Both the position numbers and the translations under genes were made by a program. The notes below the pieces were generated by a model, which saw only the letters and a program-made list of their open reading frames with translations, was not told the DNA's origin and searched no databases. A DNA stretch of 7,212 nucleotides from the NCBI GenBank assembly GCA_030642005.1, contig DAOWOP010000140.1, forward strand, positions 1 to 7,212. The letters are read 5' to 3'. Positions 1 through 6,300 of this stretch are shown piece by piece. Source of the stretch: Planctomycetales bacterium. GTDB lineage: Bacteria; Planctomycetota; Phycisphaerae; SM23-33. The stretch's first letter is position 1, and each line of letters begins with the position of its first letter.

Positions 1-9
1 ATTAGAAAA

Positions 10-83
10 TTCGGATTTTGAATTTGTTTCGGATTTCGGATTTTGATATTCGGATTTCAACGCTTTTCGGATTTCAACGCTTT
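10..83. repeat. Degenerate TTCGGATTT repeat patch
   Basis: The nonamer TTCGGATTT occurs five times, at 10-18, 28-36, 35-43, 49-57 and 66-74, in an AT-rich stretch that begins near the window edge and stops about 13 bases before the mcsB stop codon. The copies are irregularly spaced and two overlap, so this is not a CRISPR array. No coding frame or clear rho-independent terminator is visible in bases 1-95, which is otherwise the 3' flank of mcsB. From memory, similar low-complexity TTCGGATTT/AATTTCG strings occur between genes in some Planctomycetota. I cannot verify that here. Confidence 0.7.
49..82. repeat. Two perfect tandem copies of a 17-bp unit
   Basis: Unit TTCGGATTTCAACGCTT is present twice head to tail, at 49-65 and 66-82, with no mismatch. 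It is the most regular part of the TTCGGATTT patch and looks like a recent tandem duplication, for example by replication slippage. Confidence 0.85.
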
Positions 84-95
84 ACTGTTCAAAGA

Positions 96-1151
96 CTATG
101 TCTTGCCCAGTTTTTCTCGTATCAATTTCGCCCTGGCTTCGCCTCGCTCTATCGGCGACATATTCCGTCCGCAGAACCGCTGAAGGTGCGCCGGCTGGGT
201 CAGCAGCGAAAGTTCGTTGAGCGTCTCGACTGTTATATCACCGACCATCTCCAGGTTCAATCCCAGCCGGAGTTGGCTGATCAGGTACATCGCTTCTTCC
301 GAGGACATCAGCCTCGCCGATTTCATTACGGCTTCGGCGCGGCAGACGCGGTCTTCCAGTGCGCCCCGGCGGTTGTCAAGCAGCGCCGCCCGTGCGCTGC
401 GCTCGTAATCAATGATGCCCGGAACGATCTGGCCTCTGAAGTCCTCGACGATCTGCTCTTCGCTTTTGCCGAGAGTTGTCTGGTTGGAGACCTGGAACAT
501 ATCGCCGATGGCCTCGGTGCCCTCGCCGTACAGCCCGCGGACGGCAAGGTGCATGTCTCGCGCCGACCGCAGGACTTTTTCTATCTCGCCGGTCATCTTC
601 AGCGCCGGCAGGTGCAGCATTACGCTGACGCGAAGGGCTGTGCCGACGTTCGTCGGGCAGGCAGTCAGGTAGCCGAACCGGCTGGAGAAAGCAAACGTCA
701 GATGCTCCTCCAACAGTTCGTCAAGCCGGCATATCTGCTCATAACACGCCTGAAGTTTCAGGTCGCCTGCGAGGACCTGCATACGGAGGTGGTCTTCCTC
801 GTTGACCATGACGGCGAGGGTTTCGTCGGGAGTAACGGCTACACCGCGAGGCCCGTCGCCCTCGGCGTGCTGACGCGAAATCAGGTGTCGCTCGACGAGC
901 AACTGGCGGTCGAGAGGGTCGGCATCGGCGATATCGACGTAAAAAGCGCCTTCCGCCAGGACGCCGCCGGTCAGCACCCGCCGGAGCAAATCGGCAATCT
1001 CGCGGACCTGCCCGTTGCTGCACCGGCTCAAGAACGACATCCCCGCCAGGTTCCGCGCAAGGCGAACGCGCGACGAAACCACAACGTCCCCGAATTGCCC
1101 CGGAGACTCCTGCCAGCGAGCCGAATGACGCGATAAGGCCGTAAGGTTCAC
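96..1151 (-). CDS. mcsB: McsB protein-arginine kinase (ATP:guanido phosphotransferase family)
   Basis: This 351-residue protein is the bacterial protein-arginine kinase McsB, which phosphorylates arginine side chains in the cytoplasm. In Firmicutes this marks proteins for ClpC/ClpP degradation. Family signatures are in order: SSRVRLARN at 26-34, NEEDH at 117-121, the reactive-cysteine segment ACPTNVGT with Cys165, RGLYGEGTEA at 205-214 with its acidic residues, and NQTTLGKSE at 223-231. Length matches the family (about 350). The start is GTG at 1151, inside the end of mcsA: the bases GTGA are shared by the mcsB start and the mcsA TGA stop, which points to translational coupling. The oddity is the C-terminal arginine-phosphate-sensing motif, RDxxRA in characterised McsB. 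Here it reads R336-G337-E-A-R340-A341, so the aspartate is missing although the catalytic core looks intact. Any clpC partner would lie outside the window. Confidence 0.95.
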   Translation of the reverse strand: MNLTALSRHSARWQESPGQFGDVVVSSRVRLARNLAGMSFLSRCSNGQVREIADLLRRVLTGGVLAEGAFYVDIADADPLDRQLLVERHLISRQHAEGDGPRGVAVTPDETLAVMVNEEDHLRMQVLAGDLKLQACYEQICRLDELLEEHLTFAFSSRFGYLTACPTNVGTALRVSVMLHLPALKMTGEIEKVLRSARDMHLAVRGLYGEGTEAIGDMFQVSNQTTLGKSEEQIVEDFRGQIVPGIIDYERSARAALLDNRRGALEDRVCRAEAVMKSARLMSSEEAMYLISQLRLGLNLEMVGDITVETLNELSLLTQPAHLQRFCGRNMSPIERGEARAKLIREKLGKT

Positions 1152-1654
1152 TGTCCCTCCTCGTGAAGTCCGTCGGATAACCGCCTGATGTGATCGCGCA
1201 AGGCCGCCGCCTCCTCGTAATCCTCGCGCCTGACCGACTCGGCGAGCGAACCTCGCAGGCGAAGCAGTTCGTTCTGCACCCGTTCGGACTCGGCTGCGTT
1301 GGCGGGAACCTTCCCGACGTGACAGGACTGGCCTTCATGCGACCGCTCCAGCAGACCGACCAGAACATGCTCGAACGCCTCGTAATCGTGCGGGCAGCCG
1401 AGAAGCCCGTCCCGGCGAAACTCCAGAAACGAAATCCCGCATACGTCGCAGCGAAGGTCGGAAAACTCCTTCTCCGCCGAAGACTGGAGCATCAACTCCT
1501 CGATTATCTTGGAAATAGGCAACTGGGCCTTGATGGTGATGCCTTCGGCGGAAGCGCACTCCTCGCAGAGGTGGCGCTCGATCTTCTGGCCGTTGGTAAT
1601 CTCGGTCAGGTGAACGGTGGCTTCACGCTGACATTTCTCACATTCAAACTTCAT
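1148..1654 (-). CDS. mcsA: McsA, zinc-finger/UVR-motif activator of McsB
   Basis: This 168-residue protein matches McsA, the partner that stimulates McsB kinase activity. It starts with a CxxC pair (Cys5, Cys8) matched by Cys30 and Cys33. A second knuckle has Cys69, Cys72 and Cys87. The C-terminal third (about 125-160) is a charged helical UVR motif containing REDYEEAAALRD, as in UvrB/UvrC. The fourth ligand of the second knuckle is not cysteine: the segment reads CPHDY, with His89 and Asp90 where a CxxC is usual in Bacillus. I chose the ATG at 1654 because AGGGAG lies 8 bases upstream. The open frame extends to an ATG at 1729, but that adds an Arg/Ala/Gly-rich tail outside the family and sits roughly at the predicted transcript start. 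It is the first gene of the mcsA-mcsB operon and overlaps mcsB by 4 bases. No ctsR gene lies upstream. Confidence 0.93.
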   Translation of the reverse strand: MKFECEKCQREATVHLTEITNGQKIERHLCEECASAEGITIKAQLPISKIIEELMLQSSAEKEFSDLRCDVCGISFLEFRRDGLLGCPHDYEAFEHVLVGLLERSHEGQSCHVGKVPANAAESERVQNELLRLRGSLAESVRREDYEEAAALRDHIRRLSDGLHEEGQ

Positions 1655-1662
1655 TGGTCTTA

Positions 1663-1668
1663 CTCCCT
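1663..1668 (-). promoter_or_regulatory. Ribosome binding site of mcsA
   Basis: AGGGAG on the minus strand, 8 bases before the ATG at 1654. It decides the mcsA start against the longer in-frame ATG at 1729. Confidence 0.8.
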
Positions 1669-1679
1669 GCCCCGCCTGA

Positions 1680-1693
1680 GGCGCCGCCGCGCC
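1680..1693 (-). other. Small GC-only hairpin in the mcsA leader
   Basis: On the minus strand GGCGC and GCGCC can pair around a GGCG loop, ending about 11 bases upstream of the mcsA ribosome binding site. The stem is only 5 bp in a generally GC-rich leader, so it may be chance. If formed, it could modulate access to the start site. Confidence 0.3.
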
Positions 1694-1738
1694 CTGCGAA
1701 CCCGCACGCCGCCTCCGGCAAGCAGACAAGCCTGATTT

Positions 1739-1768
1739 ATCCTACGCTCTTGCCGAGCCGCTTGTCAA
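1739..1768 (-). promoter_or_regulatory. Predicted sigma-70-type promoter of mcsA-mcsB
   Basis: Reading the minus strand, a perfect -35 TTGACA (1768-1763) is followed after 18 bases by TAGGAT (1744-1739). The transcript would start near 1732, giving a leader of about 78 bases before the mcsA ATG. I looked for a CtsR-type AGGTCAAA heptad repeat and for a CIRCE element and saw neither. Expression therefore seems to rest on a housekeeping-type promoter or on an unrecognised regulator. Confidence 0.6.
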
Positions 1769-1782
1769 GGCGACCGGCCGAC

Positions 1783-1834
1783 TGTAATCGTCCCAACGAT
1801 TACAATTGAAAGGATTGCCTGAATCGATTACAAT
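1783..1834. promoter_or_regulatory. Operator-like cluster of TGTAATCG/CGATTACA half-sites
   Basis: TGTAATCG (1783-1790) and CGATTACA (1797-1804) form a perfect inverted repeat with a 6-base spacer. A further CGATTACA lies at 1825-1832, where it forms the right half of an AATCGATT palindrome (1822-1829). The decamer CGATTACAAT is directly repeated at 1797-1806 and 1825-1834. The two dyad centres are 32 bp apart, close to three helical turns. The half-sites overlap both the -35 and the -10 of the rightward promoter, as expected of a repressor operator. The central-CG palindrome resembles operators of LacI-family regulators. That assignment is inference and no regulator gene is in the window. 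Confidence 0.55.
1806..1834 (+). promoter_or_regulatory. Predicted sigma-70-type promoter of the URO-D-like gene
   Basis: TTGAAA (1806-1811) and TACAAT (1829-1834) are separated by exactly 17 bases, each differing from consensus at one position. Transcription would begin near 1841, leaving a leader of about 88 bases. In that leader GATAAT (1855-1860) and ATTATC (1870-1875) could form a weak 6-bp stem. Confidence 0.65.
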
Positions 1835-1916
1835 AGTTAAAGTGCAGCGTTTGAGATAATGACGAAGGGATTATCGGGGAGATTCCATTTTTTTCACAAC
1901 GGTGCGGGAACCGCTT

Positions 1917-1922
1917 AGGGAG
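1917..1922 (+). promoter_or_regulatory. Ribosome binding site of the URO-D-like gene
   Basis: AGGGAG followed by a 6-base spacer and GTG at 1929. It decides the start: the upstream in-frame GTG at 1902 has no such sequence before it. Confidence 0.8.
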
Positions 1923-1928
1923 ATTTTT

Positions 1929-2897
1929 GTGACGCCGAGAGAGAAGTTCATTATGGCGCTTGAGGGCAAGCAGCCGCCGGGTCGAGTGCCTCACTTTGAG
2001 TTGGTATTTTACCTGACGATGGAGGCCTTCGGACGGGTTCATCCAAACCACCGTGTCTTCAGTCAGTGGAACCAGATGAGCCGGCGCGAGCGCGATCTTC
2101 AGATGCGCGACAGAGCCGATCTCTTCATCGCCATTGCGCGCAGATATGGGCACTCGGCCATTTTCTTCTATCCGTGTGGGGCGTGGGGCGGCGGCAAACC
2201 CGACGGGGAGCCAATGCTGACGCCGGAATTGATTCGCGAGATGTCGGGAATGGAATACTTCCTGATGATGCACGGGGACGCGACGTATTCGGTGCCCGGC
2301 GGCAATAGGATGATGCAATTTGTCACCGATATCGCCGAGCACTCGCAGCGGCTTAAGGACGAGGCCGCGAGGAAGGTGGACCTCGCCCTCCAGCGGGCGG
2401 AACGCTATCGCAAACACGGCGTGCTGGACGGCTTTGCCCTCTGCTCGGATTATTGCTTCAACGACAACCCCTTCCTTTCGCCCGCGATGTTTGATGAGTT
2501 CGTTACCCCATTCCTGGCCAGACTGACAGCGGGCTATCGCGAGATGGGTTTCTACGTCATAAAGCACACCGACGGGAACATTATGCCGATCCTGGATTCG
2601 CTGGTCTCGACGCGGCCACATGCCCTGCACAGCCTGGACCCTCAGGGCGGTGTTGACATCGCCGAGGTCAAGCGCCTGGTCGGCAAGAAGGTCTGCCTGA
2701 TCGGAAATGTCAACTGCGGCCTGCTGGATACCGGCACGGACGAGGAAGTAATCGCCTCGGTCAGGTATGCGTTGAAACACGGCATGCCGGGAGGCGGTTA
2801 TATCTTTTCGACCAGCAACTGTATCTATACCGGCATGGCGCTGGAGCGTTACGAGTTGATGCTCGACGTTTGGCGCCGCGAAGGCAACTATGATTGA
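1929..2897 (+). CDS. URO-D superfamily protein (methyltransferase-like, not HemE)
   Basis: This 322-residue protein (GTG start) belongs to the uroporphyrinogen decarboxylase superfamily. That group includes HemE and the corrinoid/coenzyme-M methyltransferases such as MtaA, MtbA and CmuA. Visible landmarks are an N-terminal TPREKFIMALEG of the type that opens non-HemE members, DYCFNDNPFLSP at about 174-185, KHTDGNIMPILD at 212-223, CLIGNVNCGLL at 256-266 and STSNCIYTGM at 294-303. HemE's N-terminal RQAGR-type substrate motif is absent. The zinc motif HxC...C of MtaA-type enzymes appears as H213-T-D215 with Cys298 downstream, so the first cysteine is Asp. The protein is cytoplasmic, with no signal peptide. 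The substrate is unknown; a one-carbon or methyl-transfer role is inference. It has its own promoter and operator cluster upstream, and its 3' end overlaps the convergent PTPS-like gene by 10 bp. Confidence 0.88.
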   Translation: MTPREKFIMALEGKQPPGRVPHFELVFYLTMEAFGRVHPNHRVFSQWNQMSRRERDLQMRDRADLFIAIARRYGHSAIFFYPCGAWGGGKPDGEPMLTPELIREMSGMEYFLMMHGDATYSVPGGNRMMQFVTDIAEHSQRLKDEAARKVDLALQRAERYRKHGVLDGFALCSDYCFNDNPFLSPAMFDEFVTPFLARLTAGYREMGFYVIKHTDGNIMPILDSLVSTRPHALHSLDPQGGVDIAEVKRLVGKKVCLIGNVNCGLLDTGTDEEVIASVRYALKHGMPGGGYIFSTSNCIYTGMALERYELMLDVWRREGNYD

Positions 2898-3265
2898 ATG
2901 CCGGCCGGGTAATACGCCGCTTCGCAGCCGGCCTCTTCGGTAACGCGCACACAGTGAACATCGCGGTCAAGTCGCTCGGTCAACCGCCCTGCCAGGTATT
3001 CCGCCAGACATTCAGCCGTCGCCGCAAAATCCGGGGGCAATAAATCATTCAGGTCCGCCCCTTCCAACTCGCCGGTGATTTCGGCCAATGCAGCCCGGAC
3101 GGTAACAAAATCAACCACGAAGCCGTCGGTGTCCAGCCCGTCGGCCCGAAACGACGCCGTTACGACCCAGTTATGTTCGTGCGGGGATTCCATCCGCCCA
3201 TCCGCCAGCGCGACGCTGTGACGAGCGGAAAAACGAGCCGATACCGTAACCTCATAAATACTCAT
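2888..3265 (-). CDS. 6-pyruvoyl-tetrahydropterin synthase / QueD family protein, atypical active site
   Basis: This 125-residue protein has the length and motif order of the PTPS/QueD fold (T-fold, zinc-dependent pterin enzymes acting on dihydroneopterin triphosphate). The zinc ligands are visible: His16 in FSARHS, then His29 and His31 in SPHEHNW. Also present are DFVTVRAAL (52-60), DLND (71-74), TAECLAEYL (83-91) and a C-terminal VTEEAGCEAAYY with candidate pterin-anchoring Glu110/Glu111. However, the usual catalytic cysteine four residues before the second His is Met25. The usual HGH is HEH, and the LDHxxLND segment reads L67-E-G-A-D-L-N-D, losing the Asp-His pair. Glu26 has the ExxH spacing described for PTPS-III enzymes of folate synthesis, so that variant is an alternative to QueD. 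The ATG at 3265 has no clear Shine-Dalgarno sequence. Family confident, exact reaction not. Confidence 0.85.
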   Translation of the reverse strand: MSIYEVTVSARFSARHSVALADGRMESPHEHNWVVTASFRADGLDTDGFVVDFVTVRAALAEITGELEGADLNDLLPPDFAATAECLAEYLAGRLTERLDRDVHCVRVTEEAGCEAAYYPAGIQS

Positions 3266-3320
3266 GTACTTATTTTACGCGCATCGGCTTGATAGGGGAG
3301 CAATTTATCTCGGCATGGGC

Positions 3321-3341
3321 AAACACCGCCTGCCGGTGTCT
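3321..3341 (-). terminator. Possible weak terminator after the PEP-CTERM gene
   Basis: Immediately after the TAG stop, the minus strand carries ACACCG, a 5-base loop and CGGTGT. One A-U and one G-U pair can extend the stem to 8 bp. Only three T follow, so termination would be partial. Read-through into the PTPS-like gene, whose ATG is at 3265, remains possible. In the 76-bp gap I saw no convincing separate promoter. Confidence 0.4.
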
Positions 3342-6300
3342 CTATTTTCTGCGGCGGCGAATCAGCGCCAGACCCCCAATGATCAGCAGCGACAGCGTCG
3401 CCGGCTCGGGAACCTGCGTCATGCTTCCGCCATTCAGGTCAATGGTTCCGCCAAGGTCGGTAAAGTTGATGTAGTACAGGTTCAGGCCGTTCAGGTCGAG
3501 CGTCGAACCGTCGCCTAGAATCAGGTTTTCCACGTAGAGTGCCTCGCTACCTTCCCAATCCGGGCGGTTGTCGAACAGGTCCACCAGTTGCAATTGCCCG
3601 ATGTCGGCCCCGCCGAGTTGCAGCGTACCGAGTGCAAAATTATCATCATACCCTTCCATTACCGCACCTATGTCCTCACCGGCTACCTCGAACGGGTCGA
3701 TGTCTGTCGTCCCGCCTTCAAAGATCATCGTCAGATTCCCCAGCCCGGCCAGCGCCGCCGGGTCGGTGCTTTCGTTCACAAACTCCGAGCCGGTCATATG
3801 GATCGTCGCGCCGGGAACAGACGTCAGATTCGCATGAGGGCCGAAGTATAGCTTGTTGGAGACGGTAACGTGTGCAACCGAATCAGCGATGTTCAGTAAA
3901 CCGGTGCCTGCCTCATACACCGGATTGTCATTCCCTGCTACAACAAGATCGGACGTAACTAGCGAGCCCCCTGATATAGTGTAGGTTCCATTCCCCAGGG
4001 AATGGTAGCCGAGAAATAGACTACTACCGACGATGTTGCTTCCGCCGGTTTGCGTCAAGGTTCCTTCGCTTGAGCGTCCGATTTGCTCAATGTCCGCTGC
4101 GAGTTGCCCTTCGATGAGCTCGTACATCCCTCGCCCTTCGTAGTAGCCCAACAGGAGGGTGTCGTTGACGGTGTTCGTACCTCCCATCTGGGTGAAAACG
4201 CCGTCTCCGTAGTATCCGATCATCTCGGCACCGGCAGTGATGGTTCCCTCGTGTAACTCGCAGGTTCCCTCGGAGCCATAGCCGTACGCTACCGTGAGAC
4301 CGCGCGCGATTACTATTTCGCCGCCCATCTGAACAAAGCGTCCCACATCCTTGAACCCGATATAGATGTTTTCTGAACCTAGCTGGCCGTTCTGCAACTC
4401 ATAGGTACCCTCGGCGGCGCTGCCGCCACCGAGCGTAAGCATCACTAACGCGTTCACCACCCCGCCGGCTTGGACAAAATGCCCTTGACCGGAATGACCA
4501 ACATACATTCTGCTGGCGGTGATGTTGCCGCCGGTGGCCTCAATTCCCCCGGATGCCCCGTCGTCGAAGAAGATGACCCCTTCGATATTCAGGCTGCCCC
4601 CGTTGGCCACTGTGACCCCGCTGTAGAGGTAACTGTCAGACATCATAGAGGAATTCCACGCCGATGCCGGTACCTGAATCATGTTGATGATACCCTCGCA
4701 CCGGACCGGATCGTCAATCCTGCCTCCCCCTGAGAAGCCTTGGCCTTGGGGAACGAATATCTCGCAGCCGGCTGTGTGAACTAGACCTGCCCCGGTGACG
4801 GCATTGAATTCGTCGTCCGGATCGAAGCCTTCGGGAAATATGGTCAGCGTATCGGATGCCGTCTCAAAGGTGGCGGCCCCGGCATTCTGAATGGTTCCAT
4901 GCGACAGGTTGGCTATCCCGCCAGTAATGCGGAGCATGCCGGCGCCGCCGGTAAAATCAAGAACTCCCTTGATCTCGCCGCTGTCACCGATTTCCATTAT
5001 GCCGCCGGATATCTCATACGTAGCATAAGATCTTACGGAAAAATAGCCCGCGGTATTGGTCCCGCCCGACTGGATAAACTCTCCGAGGCCGTCATAGCCG
5101 ATCCATTCACTATTGCTCGACAGCAACCCATCTCGCAGGTCATACGTTCCAAGGCCAATCTGGAGGTTGTCAACCGTGTTTGTTCCTCCGGTTTGAAGAA
5201 ACGTGCATGGAGCGATCTCTCCTACCCGTATCCTGCTCACATTCAGATTTCCCGCCCGAAGGTTGTAGGCGCTCGAGGAGGTGTGCCCATAGCCCAACTG
5301 GAGCTGTCCTGTCACAGTATTGGTCCCACCGGTTTGCGTGAAGGTTCCCTTCCCGAAAGCCCCAATATCCATGGAGCCGACTGACAATTCACCTTCAATC
5401 AACTCGTATGATCCGTCCGCGCCGGCCCTATACCCAATTCTCAGATGGTCCTCGACGAGATGCGTGCCGCCGCTCTGCCGAAACACCCCTTTACCATCGT
5501 AGGCGACGTACTCGGTGCCGGTCGAAAGTTCACCTGCCTCCAATTCATATGTTCCATCTGCCCCAGCCCCGTAGCCTAACCACAGCGTCCAGTCGAGGGT
5601 GTTAGTACCGCCGCTTTGGATAAGCCGGCCGCTCCCCAATTGCCCAATGTGTTCCTCTTTGGTAATGAGTCGACTGTTTCCGGTCAGTTGGTAAGTTCCT
5701 TCTGAGCCAGCATTATAGCCCAGATACAGGTCGTCAAAGACGTTATTGGTCCCGCCCGTGTGCGTCATTGAACCTGTGCCGGAGTAGCCTACGTAGGCCG
5801 TACCGACCGACAGCGTTCCGCTATCGGAGAGATTGTACGTGCCGTTTGAGCCGGTATTATAGCCCAGACACAGGCCGCCGCGGGGGGTATTGGTCCCGCC
5901 CGTCTGAACGACGTAACCGGTTCCGTTGTATCCGATATACATGGTGGACTGACTTGACAGGTTCCCGCCCGAAAGATTGTAGGTGCCGCTTGAACCGGCG
6001 TTGTGGCCCAGATACAGGTTACCGCTGACAGTGTTGGACCCGCCGGTTTGTGTTATCACGCCTGTGCCGGAGTTGCCGACATAGGCCGTCCCTGCCGACA
6101 GCGTTCCGCTACCGGAGAGATTGTACGTACCGCTTGAACCGGCATTGTGGCCCAGATACAGGTCGCCGCCGACAGTGTTGGACCCGCCGGTCTGCATCAT
6201 CGTGCCTGTGCCGGAGCAGCCGATACACTGGCTGCCGGAAATCAGATTTCCCGCTGGCATGGTGAATACGGCGGCCGAAGGTGAATCCACTATCAGTTGA

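Noticed and set aside
10..83. CRISPR array
   Set aside because: The repeats are 9-17 bp, overlapping or contiguous, with no unique spacers of regular length and no cas genes.
18..1136. Long plus-strand open frame (372 codons) opposite mcsB
   Set aside because: It lies antisense to a clear McsB gene with all family motifs, and its translation shows no recognisable domain. It is a shadow of a GC-rich coding region.
1655..1729. Longer mcsA start at 1729
   Set aside because: It adds 25 Arg/Ala/Gly-rich residues not expected in McsA, lies about at the predicted transcription start, and AGGGAG favours the ATG at 1654.
1190..1735. Plus-strand open frame opposite mcsA
   Set aside because: Antisense shadow: mcsA on the other strand has cysteine knuckles, a UVR motif and a ribosome binding site.
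1902..1928. Upstream in-frame GTG for the URO-D-like protein
   Set aside because: No Shine-Dalgarno sequence before it, while AGGGAG is ideally placed for GTG at 1929, where the family's TPRE-type N-terminus begins.
1800..2780. Minus-strand open frame of 326 codons opposite the URO-D-like gene
   Set aside because: It covers the promoter/operator region and mirrors a well-supported plus-strand gene. It has no family resemblance and no ribosome binding site that I can see.
1929..2897. HemE (true uroporphyrinogen decarboxylase)
   Set aside because: The N-terminal RQAGR-type motif and other HemE substrate contacts are not present. It is only a superfamily member.
3271..3285. Five-codon upstream ORF (ATG-CGC-GTA-AAA-TAA) before the PTPS-like gene
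   Set aside because: Too short, no ribosome binding site, and such mini-frames are expected by chance.
4899..5384. Plus-strand open frames inside the repeat protein (this one and several shorter, up to 7145)
   Set aside because: They recur because the repeats lack stops in other frames. No independent start signals or domains are visible.
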